Positions 53,707 to 62,712 of a DNA stretch of 64,000 bases are shown here, piece after piece (positions within the stretch are counted from its first letter, which is position 1; every line of letters starts with the position of its first letter). Location of the stretch: assembly GCF_003260195.1 (NCBI RefSeq), contig NZ_QEIH01000003.1:62001-126000 (forward strand), read 5' to 3'. This DNA is from Lutibacter citreus. GTDB lineage: Bacteria; Bacteroidota; Bacteroidia; Flavobacteriales; Flavobacteriaceae. The position numbers and the translations under genes were made by a program. Below the pieces are notes generated by a model, which saw nothing but the letters and a program-made list of their open reading frames with translations, was not told the DNA's origin and searched no databases.

Positions 53707-54475
53707 TGTATGATTTACTTTGGTTATTTAATATTTCAATAACATCCAATACCTTATTGTTATAATATTTATCCATTATATTATATGGTTCGCAATATTC
53801 AATAAAAAGAAAAATCTCTTCTTTTGGTATTTTAAGTGTACTTACAAAGTAATCAATTCCTAGTTCTTTTTTAAGGTTTATAGGAAATATTTTTTGTTTA
53901 TTTAATTTTCTTTTTAAGGCTTTTTCTTTTTCTAATTGTTTGTTAATTCTACTTCCTTGGCCTCCATTAGCCAGATAATTTGGATTTGTAAAAGATTCTG
54001 CATTAACTTTTGAGTTATTTCCAAAGTCATTACCTGATAATTTCTTGTCTAAATCACTTAATTTAAAACTAAAATTAGCGTTTGGTGTTCTGTTTATGGG
54101 CGTTTTTATTAAATCTAGAGCTAAATTTCCAGTTAATCCACTTAGAAAAACTTCATCTAGTTCATTAACTAGCGGATCAAGTATAATTTTAAGATTTTTT
54201 GATAGTAATTGTTGTTTTGAAACCTTAATTCTTATATTTTTATATTCAATTGATGAAAAAAGTAAAACATCGTTTTCTTTAGCCAAAATTTCAAAAGAAC
54301 CTATATCATTGCTAATAGTACCAAGTTTACTTGTTAAATTAACTATATGTACATCACTTATAAAATTATTTTGGGTATTATTAATTTCACCTTTAAGAAT
54401 AATTGATACTTCTTGAGAAATAGCATTAGAAGAAAGGAATATGAAAATAGTAAAGTTAATTAGTTTAAGTTTCAT
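53696..54475 (-). CDS. CarboxypepD_reg-like exported protein (paralogue 1)
   Basis: The 259-residue protein has a signal peptide (MKLKLINFTIFIFLSSNAIS) and the same architecture as the downstream paralogue: a regulatory-like beta domain (GEINNTQNNFISDVHIVN, then GSFEILAKENDVLLFSS), the tag LDPLVNELDEVFL, a Lys-rich middle and a helical tail with YCEPYNIMDKYYNN. The shared order NELDE then helical Cys motif near the C-terminus supports common ancestry. The gene is the first of the minus-strand run that leads to the M1 peptidase. Function is unknown. Confidence 0.75.
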   Translation of the reverse strand: MKLKLINFTIFIFLSSNAISQEVSIILKGEINNTQNNFISDVHIVNLTSKLGTISNDIGSFEILAKENDVLLFSSIEYKNIRIKVSKQQLLSKNLKIILDPLVNELDEVFLSGLTGNLALDLIKTPINRTPNANFSFKLSDLDKKLSGNDFGNNSKVNAESFTNPNYLANGGQGSRINKQLEKEKALKRKLNKQKIFPINLKKELGIDYFVSTLKIPKEEIFLFIEYCEPYNIMDKYYNNKVLDVIEILNNQSKSYNEK

Positions 54476-54553
54476 TAAAGCAAAGAACGTTTATGAAATC
54501 TTAAATTTATATTAATGCATTTGTAAATTTATGTTAATTAGCAAGGAATATAG

Positions 54554-54561
54554 TACATTTG
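54554..54561 (+). promoter_or_regulatory. Putative -7 box of pepE
   Basis: TACATTTG, an exact TAnnTTTG match, ends 16 bases before the ATG at 54578. A well-placed TTG was not found. Confidence 0.4.
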
Positions 54562-54577
54562 ATTAAATGAGATTTTT

Positions 54578-55285
54578 ATGAAAAAATTAATTATAGCAAG
54601 CACATCTACAGTTCATGGAAAGGGTTACTTAGAATATATCTTGCCAGAATTATCAGCCCTATTTAAAGGAATTAAAGAGATTTTATTTATTCCCTATGCA
54701 AGGCCAAGTGGAATTTCACATGATGAATATACCAAAATTGCAAGAGGAGCTTTTGCTAAAATTGGAATTGATGTAATTGGTTTACATGAATTTAAAAACC
54801 CAATTGAAGCTATTAATAATGCGAGAGGAATTTTTACAGGTGGTGGAAATACATTTTTACTTGTGAAACAATTATATGATACAAAAATTATATCAACATT
54901 AAAAAATGTTGTAGAAAACGGTATCCCTTATTTTGGAACAAGTGCAGGTAGCAATATTGCAGGTCTTACGGTTCATAATACAAATGATATGCCTATTATT
55001 TATCCTCCAAGTTTTAATACTTTAGGTTTTATTAATTTTAATATAAACCCACATTATTTAGATCCTGATCCAAATTCTAAACATATGGGGGAAACTAGAG
55101 AAACTAGAATAAATGAGTTTCATACACTAAATTCAATTCCTGTACTCGGTTTAAGAGAAGGTAGTTGGTTATACGTTAAAGGCTCTAAAATTGTTTTAAA
55201 AGGTGATTTATTTGCTAGGTTATTTGAAAAAGGTAAACAACCAAAAGAGTTACCACCAGAAACAGATTTAAGTTATTTAATGTAA
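54578..55285 (+). CDS. pepE: Peptidase E (alpha-aspartyl dipeptidase)
   Basis: The 235-residue protein has the nucleophile motif GTSAGSN with Ser122, Asp137 in TNDMPI and the triad His159 in NPHYLD. These match the Ser-His-Asp/Glu triad of PepE-type S51 peptidases, which split N-terminal aspartyl dipeptides. The length is close to the E. coli enzyme (229). The gene is on the plus strand with its own -7 box, and overlaps the convergent DUF4369 gene by 9 bases. Confidence 0.93.
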   Translation: MKKLIIASTSTVHGKGYLEYILPELSALFKGIKEILFIPYARPSGISHDEYTKIARGAFAKIGIDVIGLHEFKNPIEAINNARGIFTGGGNTFLLVKQLYDTKIISTLKNVVENGIPYFGTSAGSNIAGLTVHNTNDMPIIYPPSFNTLGFINFNINPHYLDPDPNSKHMGETRETRINEFHTLNSIPVLGLREGSWLYVKGSKIVLKGDLFARLFEKGKQPKELPPETDLSYLM

Positions 55286-55987
55286 TTCTAATTGATGTTT
55301 AATAATTTCAGAATCGGGTGATAATTTAACTTTATCAGAAATATTTTTAAATGAATTTATTATTTTAAAAGTATCAATAGGTTTTGTTTTTAGTTGATCT
55401 CTTAAAATAATTGCAGAAATATATGAATCAGAATTTTCTTGAATGAAGTTGTAACTGAAATCAATAAATTCTTGTTCAATTTTTTTCATAGCTATATTAA
55501 TTTCTGAAAGTTTCTCGGCATTATTTTCTAGTCGGTACTTTTGAAACTGCGGAAATAAATATTCAATTTTTTTGAATATATTTTTAGATTTTAATTGATA
55601 ACTAAGCATTTTGTCGTTCAATTCAGAGCCTTTAATTATGGGTGAATCTATAGAATGGCCATTAATATTAATAGTAATTGTTGCATTCTCAATTATTAAA
55701 ATTGCTTTAGATGAATATTCTTCAAAACTTAAAGCAAATCTTTCAGGATGTTCTACAGATCCTTTAAAACTAAATTTATTATTTTCTATTTTACAAGAGT
55801 CTATAATGTAACTTGAGTTTTCAATAATCTTATTTAAATAAATTTTTCGTGGATTAAAATTTACAATAGACCCATCAATGAAAAAGCTATTTTTAATAGC
55901 AGCTATTGCTTTTTTTTGTTGCGTAGATTCCTTTTTACAGCAAATTAGTCCTACCAAGCAAATGCAAATTAAAAAAAGATTTCTCAT
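55277..55987 (-). CDS. DUF4369-like lipoprotein without thioredoxin domain
   Basis: The 236-residue protein has a lipoprotein signal (MRNLFLICICLVGLICC) and then a DUF4369-like beta domain (FFIDGSIVNFNPRKIYLNKI, LIIENATITININGHSID). The helical second half ends at residue 236. Homologues usually continue into an AhpC/TSA thioredoxin fold with a CxxC site; here the protein stops where that domain would begin, and no CxxC is present beyond the lipobox Cys pair. It may be a shortened form. It ends inside the convergent pepE and lies 15 bases after the ribBA gene in the same run. Confidence 0.75.
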   Translation of the reverse strand: MRNLFLICICLVGLICCKKESTQQKKAIAAIKNSFFIDGSIVNFNPRKIYLNKIIENSSYIIDSCKIENNKFSFKGSVEHPERFALSFEEYSSKAILIIENATITININGHSIDSPIIKGSELNDKMLSYQLKSKNIFKKIEYLFPQFQKYRLENNAEKLSEINIAMKKIEQEFIDFSYNFIQENSDSYISAIILRDQLKTKPIDTFKIINSFKNISDKVKLSPDSEIIKHQLELH

Positions 55988-56002
55988 TGCATTTTATAAG
56001 TA

Positions 56003-57145
56003 TTAATAGTTTACATATTCAAGAATTTCTATTCCATAACCTGTCATTCCAACTCTTTTTCTATAAGTTTTAGCATTTGATAAAACTTTAAGTTTTTTTA
56101 TTCCTAAATCATGTAATATCTGAGCTCCAATTCCAAAGTCTTTTTCATCCATTTTTAAATTTGGGGTATAAGATTCGTCGTTATTTTCAGATTCTTTTAA
56201 AACAGCTAATCTAGCAAGAAGGTTAAAAGATTGATTTTCTTGATTTATAAAAACAATTGCACCCTTACCTTTTTTATTAATGGCATTAAAAACACCTTTT
56301 AATTTATCATCAGGATTTTTTGTTAGAGTTCCTAAAATATCATTGTTTACCAATGTAGAATTTACTTTAACGAGCACCTCTTCATCTGAACTCCATGTAC
56401 CTTTTGTTAGAGCTAAGTGAACTTGCTTGTTTGTAGTTTGTTTGTATGCTCTTAGGCGAAATTCACCAAAACGTGTAGTAATATTAAAATCTTCAGTTAG
56501 TTCAATTAAAGAATCATGTTGCATTCTGTATTCAATTAATTTTTCAATTGAAATAATTTTAATATCATGTTCTTTTGCAATCTCCATTAATTGAGGAAGA
56601 CGAGCCATTGTACCATCTTCATTCATAATTTCAACAATAACTCCAGCAGGTTTTAATCCAGCTAATCTAGCCAAATCTATTGCAGCTTCTGTATGACCAG
56701 TTCTGCGCAAAACACCACCTTGTCTTGCTTTTAACGGAAAAATATGTCCAGGTCTGCTTAAATCATGAGGTTTTGTATTACTGTCAGTTAATGATTTAAC
56801 TGTAATAGCTCTGTCATGCGCAGAGATTCCGGTAGTAACTCCTTTTCCATGATAATCAATAGAAACAGTAAATGCAGTTCCAAGAGGATCTGTATTTACA
56901 CCAACCATTAAATCTAAATTTAATTCTTTACACCTATTTTCTGTAATGGGAGCACAAATAAGTCCTCTACCTTTAGTAGCCATAAAATTAATAAGTTCAG
57001 GAGTTGCTAATTCTGCAGCAGCTACAAAATCTCCTTCATTTTCTCTATTTTCATCGTCAACAACTATTACTAATTCGCCTTTTTTTATAGAATTTATGGC
57101 TTCAGTAATTGTATTTAATTTAATGTTGTTTGTTGAAGTTTTCAT
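56003..57145 (-). CDS. ribB: RibBA-like: active DHBP synthase fused to degenerate GTP cyclohydrolase II
   Basis: The 380-residue protein has an intact N-terminal 3,4-dihydroxy-2-butanone-4-phosphate synthase (residues 1-205), with DDENRENEGDF, RPGHIFPL, GHTEAAIDLARLAGL and EIMNEDGTMARL. It makes the four-carbon riboflavin precursor from ribulose 5-phosphate. The C-terminal GTP cyclohydrolase II half keeps its fold end (DFGIGAQILHDLGI, MTGYGIEI) but the zinc-binding Cys triad normally in SECLTGD...RCDCG is VNSTLVNNDILG (near 261-272), and the catalytic RQEGRGIGL is INQENQSFN. So this half is probably inactive. It overlaps the LptF/G gene by 4 bases. Confidence 0.93.
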   Translation of the reverse strand: MKTSTNNIKLNTITEAINSIKKGELVIVVDDENRENEGDFVAAAELATPELINFMATKGRGLICAPITENRCKELNLDLMVGVNTDPLGTAFTVSIDYHGKGVTTGISAHDRAITVKSLTDSNTKPHDLSRPGHIFPLKARQGGVLRRTGHTEAAIDLARLAGLKPAGVIVEIMNEDGTMARLPQLMEIAKEHDIKIISIEKLIEYRMQHDSLIELTEDFNITTRFGEFRLRAYKQTTNKQVHLALTKGTWSSDEEVLVKVNSTLVNNDILGTLTKNPDDKLKGVFNAINKKGKGAIVFINQENQSFNLLARLAVLKESENNDESYTPNLKMDEKDFGIGAQILHDLGIKKLKVLSNAKTYRKRVGMTGYGIEILEYVNY

Positions 57146-58587
57146 TTTGATTTAATTTTTTTAAGTTTATTAAAAAACTTTGTAAGATTCTCTATTAGAG
57201 AATCTATGTTAAATATTCCCATTCCTTTTGTAGCTCTTCTTGTTAATAATATTCCAAAAGGTAATAATATTATTGTTGATAGCCAACTTCCTAAAGTACT
57301 TGAAATAGCACTTTCTTCAGATAAGTTTTTCCCAAATTGTGATATAAAGAAATAAACAACAAATATTGTTATTGCCATAATCATTGGTAATCCAAAACCA
57401 CCTTTTCTTATTATTGAACCTAAAGGTGCTCCAATAAAAAATAGAACTAAACAAGCTAATGAAAAAGAGATTCGATAGTTATATTCATAATCGTATAAAT
57501 TTAATCGCTTCCTTTTATCTTTAAATTGTTTTTTTTGATTTTTAATTCTATCAATTGATCTTTTAACACTCTGAATGGCTGTATTAACTACAGTTTTTTT
57601 ATTTGATATATTAAAATTGTCTAAAATTTCAGGTTTTAATGAGGCATCAATTAAAGAATCAGGATATTTATATAATTTTTTACCTCTAGCAATAAAATAT
57701 AGGTTTTCTGCTCGTTCGGCAATGTATTTATCGTAATCAATTTTTTCAACGTTAGATATGGAGTCTAATTGATTGATACTTAACATACCGTGGTGCTGTT
57801 TAATATCCGTTTTATCTAAATCTTTTTCATCATTAAAAGAAGAAATATCTATATTAATGGTGTATGTATCAAATTTAGCAGCTGATGCAGGCATCTTTTT
57901 CCTTTCAAGGGTAGACATTGAATTGTTTGAATGTTCTTCATAGTAATTTCCATTTTGAAGCGTAAGTGTCATATATTTACTTCCTTCTTCTGTAGAAATT
58001 TTGCCTTTTTCTGCTGTAATAACTTTTATTTTTCCTTGAGATGATCTTAAATCTGCAATTTGAACTACTTTTAGCAAGTTTTCTTCTTCTCCATATTTTT
58101 CATCAAACTTAATATTAAAACCAGGAATTTCAGTATTAAATGCTCCTGGAACCAATGCTAATGCAGGTTTTTTCTTTTTCATATTTAAGTATAAGTTCTT
58201 TTGTTTTAATGTAGCCCAAGGGTACACATTATTTAGAAAAACAAAATTTAAGCAACTTAAAAAAAGTGTTAATATTACTAATGGTCTAATTACTCTATTT
58301 AAGGAAATCCCAGCAGATTTAATAGCTGCAAACTCGTAATTTTCAGATAAATTCCCAAGAGCCATAATTGAAGAAAGTAAAATTCCAATTGGTAGGGCAG
58401 TGGGAGTAAGAATTAAAGCTAGATATCCTAAAAATTTTAATATAAAAAAGATGTCAATTCCTTTACCTGCAATTTCATCAAAAGCAAGCCAAAGTGATTG
58501 CATCACTAAAACAAAAAGAACCACAAAAAATGTGGCTATAAAAGGCTGAAAAAAGCTTTTTAAAATGTATTTATCAAATATTTTCAA
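57142..58587 (-). CDS. LptF/LptG family permease
   Basis: The 481-residue protein has N-terminal membrane segments (DKYILKSFFQPFIATFFVVL and following), a conserved PTALPIGILLSSIMALG motif, a large periplasmic part, and three C-terminal membrane segments (FSLACLVLFFIGAPLGSIIR). This is the YjgP/YjgQ family, whose members extract lipopolysaccharide with LptB. One or both subunits may be represented elsewhere. It lies between lolA and ribBA genes and overlaps the latter. Confidence 0.92.
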   Translation of the reverse strand: MKIFDKYILKSFFQPFIATFFVVLFVLVMQSLWLAFDEIAGKGIDIFFILKFLGYLALILTPTALPIGILLSSIMALGNLSENYEFAAIKSAGISLNRVIRPLVILTLFLSCLNFVFLNNVYPWATLKQKNLYLNMKKKKPALALVPGAFNTEIPGFNIKFDEKYGEEENLLKVVQIADLRSSQGKIKVITAEKGKISTEEGSKYMTLTLQNGNYYEEHSNNSMSTLERKKMPASAAKFDTYTINIDISSFNDEKDLDKTDIKQHHGMLSINQLDSISNVEKIDYDKYIAERAENLYFIARGKKLYKYPDSLIDASLKPEILDNFNISNKKTVVNTAIQSVKRSIDRIKNQKKQFKDKRKRLNLYDYEYNYRISFSLACLVLFFIGAPLGSIIRKGGFGLPMIMAITIFVVYFFISQFGKNLSEESAISSTLGSWLSTIILLPFGILLTRRATKGMGIFNIDSLIENLTKFFNKLKKIKSK

Positions 58588-58592
58588 TGGTA

Positions 58593-59246
58593 TTAATTTG
58601 GCTCAGAAATTGTATAATTCATTTGATCTCTGTATTTTGCTTTGTCAAAGATAAAAAGCTTTTCTGATATAGGCTGATTTGTTTTAAAAGATCTTACTTC
58701 AAGAGTTGTAACTGTTTTATTTTCACCTGTTTCTATAATATTAAAAATGTGTTTTGTTTTAACATCAATACCAACTAATACATTTAATATCTCAGAATTA
58801 GAATCAATAGGTGTTAATTTAACATATTGTATCTTAATACCTTTAACGGTTTTTAAGTCTCCCATATCATAAGTAAAACCATTTTTATAGAATGAAAACA
58901 TTTTTGAAGGGGTTATAGTTCCTTCATCTTCATTATTGGCATTTTGAATTATAACTTCTTCATCTTCATGAATAATTAAATATGTTTTTTTACCGTCAAA
59001 AATTTGCTCTGTCCCCATGTATTTTAAATGGTACAAATCTCCTTTTAAAGTAACTTTACCCATAGTTTCTTGGTGTACATCTGCATCTTCATTATCTAAT
59101 CTATGATTAAATTCTAGGTAAATATTGTTGTAGCCTTCAACTTTATGAGCAACTTCATCTAAAAGTTTTTTAGCTTCATCGCTATTTTGACTGTATACTG
59201 ATAAATTGAAAATTGAAATTACAATTAATACTAATATTTTTTTCAT
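58593..59246 (-). CDS. lolA: LolA-like outer-membrane lipoprotein carrier
   Basis: The 217-residue protein has a signal peptide (MKKILVLIVISIFNLSVYS) and a LolA-type half-barrel with SDEAKKLLDEVAHKVEGYNN, GKVTLKGDLYHLKY and later TPSKMFSFYKNGF. LolA proteins carry lipoproteins across the periplasm to the outer membrane. Bacteroidota members are diverged, so the role is inferred by family and context. It follows ftsK by 20 bases and precedes the LptF/G gene by 5 bases. Confidence 0.85.
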   Translation of the reverse strand: MKKILVLIVISIFNLSVYSQNSDEAKKLLDEVAHKVEGYNNIYLEFNHRLDNEDADVHQETMGKVTLKGDLYHLKYMGTEQIFDGKKTYLIIHEDEEVIIQNANNEDEGTITPSKMFSFYKNGFTYDMGDLKTVKGIKIQYVKLTPIDSNSEILNVLVGIDVKTKHIFNIIETGENKTVTTLEVRSFKTNQPISEKLFIFDKAKYRDQMNYTISEPN

Positions 59247-59266
59247 TTTATTTATGTTCTTTTACT

Positions 59267-61648
59267 TTATTGTTTTTCTCCGTCTAATAAAAGGTTAAGA
59301 GCCATTTCATCTGGTACTAAAACTTGTCTAGCTTTACTACCTTCAAATTGACCGACAATTCCAGCAGCTTCTAATTGATCAATCAATCTACCTGCACGGT
59401 TATATCCTAATTTCAATTTTCTTTGTAATAAAGAGGCCGAACCTTGTTGTGCATTCACAATTACTAAGGCGGCATCTCTAAATAAAACATCTCTTTCGCT
59501 TATATCTACATCAAGACTTGTGCCAACTTCTTCACCACTATACTCAGGTAGTATATGTGCTTCAGGATACGCACGTTGAGAACCAATAAAATCTGTAATT
59601 TTTTCAACTTCCGGTGTGTCTACAAAAGCACATTGTAAACGTATAACATCATTTCCGTTAGAAAAAAGCATATCACCTCTACCAATTAATTGGTCGGCTC
59701 CAGAAGTATCTAAAATTGTTCTTGAATCTATTTTTGAGGTAACTCTAAAAGCGGCTCTTGCAGGGAAATTGGCTTTAATAATACCTGTAATTACGTTAAC
59801 TGAAGGACGCTGTGTCGCTACAATTAAGTGAATACCAATTGCACGCGCCAATTGGGCTAAACGAGCTATTGGAGTTTCAACTTCCTTTCCTGCCGTCATA
59901 ATTAAATCAGCAAATTCATCAATAACTAATACAATGTATGGTAAATATTTATGACCGTTTTCAGGATTTAATTTTCTTGATTTAAATTTTACATTATATT
60001 CTTTAATATTACGGACCATAGCATTTTTTAACAGATCGTAACGAGCATCCATTTCAATACATAAAGAATTTAAGGTGTTAATTACCTTTGTTGTATCCGT
60101 AATAATAGCTTCTTCGGAATCTGGTAATTTAGCCAGATAATGACGTTCAATATGATTAAATAATGTTAATTCTACCTTTTTAGGATCTACTAAAACAAAT
60201 TTTACTTCAGCAGGATGTTTCTTGTATAATAAAGAGGTTAAAACTGCATTTAACCCAACAGATTTACCTTGTCCAGTAGCACCTGCCATTAGTAAGTGAG
60301 GCATTTTGGCTAAGTCTACTACAAAAGTTTCATTAGAAATAGTTTTACCCAAAGCAATTGGTAATTCCATTTCCGAATTTTGAAATTTCGCTGAAGAAAT
60401 TACAGATTTCATAGAAACCATAGTTGCTTTTTTATTTGGCACTTCAATACCTATAGTTCCTTTACCCGGAATTGGAGCAATAATTCTAATTCCCATTGCA
60501 GAAAGAGATAATGCAATATCATCTTCTAAATTTTTAATTTTAGAAATACGAATTCCTGCATCTGGAACAATTTCATATAATGTAACTGTTGGCCCAACGG
60601 TTGCTTTTATTTTTGTAATTCCAATATTATAATTGTTTAAAGTTTCAACAATTCTATTTTTATTGGCTTCTAATTCTTCTTGGTCAATAGAAATACTTTC
60701 ATCATAATCTTTTAGTAAATTTAAGGTTGGAAATTTGTAATTTCCTAACTCAAGAGTATGATCAAATTCACCAAAATCTTTAACTAGTTTACTTGATAAA
60801 TTTTCTTCTAAATGTTTCTCTTCAACAATATGCTCCACATCTATTGAAACATTATCTTTTGGTTCAGAAGTTTTTATTTTAGGCTTTAAATCTTCTTCAT
60901 TATTATTTAGGGCAAGTTCAATTTCAGGTTTTTCAACTTCAATTTTAATTTCTTTAGAAATAGTGTTTGAAGGGATTTTATCTTCATTTGATTCTTTTGA
61001 AATTGAATTATTTACTTCTGGCTTTTCTATTTCAGATTTATTTGAGACTTCCTTTTTAGCAGGAAACATTGCTTTTAATTTTTCTGGTGTAATTTTAAAT
61101 CGAATAACTAAATATGATATTAATAAAAATAATAAAATAAGAAATAGTCCTGCTTTACCTAAAAATTGTTGCAGAAAAATATTGAATTCATAACCTATAA
61201 CACCAGATAATAAAGAATTTTTAGTGTTAAAAAAGCCAAGGGTAATAGATAACCATATCATAGCTAAAATACCCCATCCCCAATTCTTTCTCAAACTATT
61301 TAAATTTCCTTTTAAAAAGATAGACATACCAGATAAACACAATAGTACGGGGATGTATATTGAAGAAACTCCAAAACCATCATAAATAAAGAATTGGCTT
61401 AAACTTGCGCCTACTTTACCTAAAAGGTTTTTTACAGATACATTTTTATCACTAAAACTATTTAATTGACTTTGATCTTGTTGCCAATTAAAAAAATAAG
61501 AGAAAAATGAAATTAATAAAAATATAGAAAATATAACAATAAAGGCACCCAATATTGTTTGTGTTTGTCTATTTCCAAAAAAGGATTTAATCCCAAGAAA
61601 ACGAGGTTTCTTAATAACTTTGGATATTGTTTTTTTCTTTTTTGCCAT
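59267..61648 (-). CDS. ftsK: FtsK/SpoIIIE family DNA translocase
   Basis: The 793-residue protein has four to five membrane segments in the first 190 residues, a charged linker (200-300), and the motor with Walker A GATGQGKS (456-463) and Walker B VLVIDEFADL. The C-terminal gamma winged helix is present (GSASLLQRKLKLGYNRAGRL, QLEAAGIVG). This family moves DNA at the division septum and supports chromosome dimer resolution. The linker is much shorter than that of E. coli FtsK (1329 residues), as is usual in Bacteroidota. It heads the run with lolA, lptF/G and ribBA. Confidence 0.95.
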   Translation of the reverse strand: MAKKKKTISKVIKKPRFLGIKSFFGNRQTQTILGAFIVIFSIFLLISFFSYFFNWQQDQSQLNSFSDKNVSVKNLLGKVGASLSQFFIYDGFGVSSIYIPVLLCLSGMSIFLKGNLNSLRKNWGWGILAMIWLSITLGFFNTKNSLLSGVIGYEFNIFLQQFLGKAGLFLILLFLLISYLVIRFKITPEKLKAMFPAKKEVSNKSEIEKPEVNNSISKESNEDKIPSNTISKEIKIEVEKPEIELALNNNEEDLKPKIKTSEPKDNVSIDVEHIVEEKHLEENLSSKLVKDFGEFDHTLELGNYKFPTLNLLKDYDESISIDQEELEANKNRIVETLNNYNIGITKIKATVGPTVTLYEIVPDAGIRISKIKNLEDDIALSLSAMGIRIIAPIPGKGTIGIEVPNKKATMVSMKSVISSAKFQNSEMELPIALGKTISNETFVVDLAKMPHLLMAGATGQGKSVGLNAVLTSLLYKKHPAEVKFVLVDPKKVELTLFNHIERHYLAKLPDSEEAIITDTTKVINTLNSLCIEMDARYDLLKNAMVRNIKEYNVKFKSRKLNPENGHKYLPYIVLVIDEFADLIMTAGKEVETPIARLAQLARAIGIHLIVATQRPSVNVITGIIKANFPARAAFRVTSKIDSRTILDTSGADQLIGRGDMLFSNGNDVIRLQCAFVDTPEVEKITDFIGSQRAYPEAHILPEYSGEEVGTSLDVDISERDVLFRDAALVIVNAQQGSASLLQRKLKLGYNRAGRLIDQLEAAGIVGQFEGSKARQVLVPDEMALNLLLDGEKQ

Positions 61649-61700
61649 TTAAATATATATCCCACAAAAATATAAAATTATTGTGATTGCGTTTAAAATA

Positions 61701-62069
61701 CTAAATAAATTTAGGTATGTAAATAATTAAACCAATTATTACGGCAAATATTGCAGCAAAAAAAGCTGCCCCAGCAGAAATATCTTTTATAACACCTATT
61801 TTTTTATGAAAATCAGGGTGTACAAAATCAGCTAATTTTTCTATAGCTGTATTTAAAGATTCTGCTACCAAAACGAGTGCTATTACAAGAATTTGAAACA
61901 TCCATTCAGTAGCAGAAATTTGCATAATTAATCCAACTATTGTCATAATTATAGCAATAATAATTTGAGCGATAATGCTATTTTCAGAAGTAATAAGAAT
62001 CTGAAATCCCTTTGCTGCGTATTTTAGCGCTTTTAAGCGATTTAAAATAAAATTCCCTTCTGGTTTCAT
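61701..62069 (-). CDS. dgkA: Diacylglycerol kinase family (DgkA)
   Basis: The 122-residue protein has three hydrophobic segments, with the DgkA signature ESLNTAIEKLADFVHPDFHKK followed by IKDISAGAAF. DgkA phosphorylates diacylglycerol or, in Gram-positive and related forms, undecaprenol. It lies 3 bases after tpx and 52 bases before ftsK on the same strand, so the three may be co-transcribed. Confidence 0.92.
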   Translation of the reverse strand: MKPEGNFILNRLKALKYAAKGFQILITSENSIIAQIIIAIIMTIVGLIMQISATEWMFQILVIALVLVAESLNTAIEKLADFVHPDFHKKIGVIKDISAGAAFFAAIFAVIIGLIIYIPKFI

Positions 62070-62072
62070 AAA

Positions 62073-62570
62073 TTAAAGTGCTTTTAATGCAGCTTCATAA
62101 TCTGGTTCGTCAACAATTTCAGGAACTTGTTGTGTGTAAGTTACTTTTCCTTCTTCATTAATAATTACAATAGCTCTAGAATGTAAATTAGCCAAAGGAC
62201 CATTTTCAATAGTTAATCCATAAGCTTTTCCAAATTTCCCTTTAGAAAAATCTGATAAAGTGATAACATTTTCTAAACCTTCAGCACCACAAAAACGAGC
62301 TTGAGCAAAAGGTAAATCTCTTGAAATACATAATACTTTAGTGTTTTCTAATTTTGCAGCTTCTTCATTAAATTTTCTAACAGACGCAGCACATGTTCCT
62401 GTATCTATACTTGGAAATATGTTAAGAACTAATTTAGACCCTTTAAAGTCTTTTAATTTTGCTTTAGATAGGTCTGCTTTAATTAATGAAAATTTTGGAG
62501 CTTTTTTTCCAACTTTTGGTAATTTTCCAGATGTTTTAAAAGGATTTCCTTTTAATGTTATTTTAGCCAT
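62073..62570 (-). CDS. tpx: Thiol peroxidase Tpx
   Basis: From ATG 62570 the product has 165 residues (MAKITLKGNPF...). The peroxidatic Cys60 sits in DTGTCAASVRKFN and the resolving Cys94 in ARFCGAEG, matching atypical two-Cys peroxiredoxins that reduce hydrogen and lipid peroxides through thioredoxin. An in-frame ATG at 62594 would add eight residues, but it lies so close to the -7 box at 62596 that a transcript would begin near or after it; I therefore chose 62570. Confidence 0.94.
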   Translation of the reverse strand: MAKITLKGNPFKTSGKLPKVGKKAPKFSLIKADLSKAKLKDFKGSKLVLNIFPSIDTGTCAASVRKFNEEAAKLENTKVLCISRDLPFAQARFCGAEGLENVITLSDFSKGKFGKAYGLTIENGPLANLHSRAIVIINEEGKVTYTQQVPEIVDEPDYEAALKAL

Positions 62571-62595
62571 TTTTATATTTTTTTGATTTATCAAT

Positions 62596-62603
62596 CAAAG
62601 TTA
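62596..62603 (-). promoter_or_regulatory. Putative -7 box of tpx that decides its start
   Basis: The minus strand reads TAACTTTG, matching TAnnTTTG. It makes the upstream ATG at 62594 unlikely as a translated start. Confidence 0.4.
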
Positions 62604-62668
62604 CTTTAAAAAGTAAAATAACCGAATTTATTTGGTGTTTTTTAATAAAATTATTAATTCTGTTTTTG

Positions 62669-62676
62669 TAATTTTG
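62669..62676 (+). promoter_or_regulatory. Putative -7 box of the fumarylacetoacetase-family gene
   Basis: TAATTTTG matches TAnnTTTG, ending 36 bases before ATG 62713. The upstream TTG element was not seen. Confidence 0.35.
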
Positions 62677-62712
62677 ATTTTATAAATAGAATTAATTTAA
62701 GATAAAAAAATA

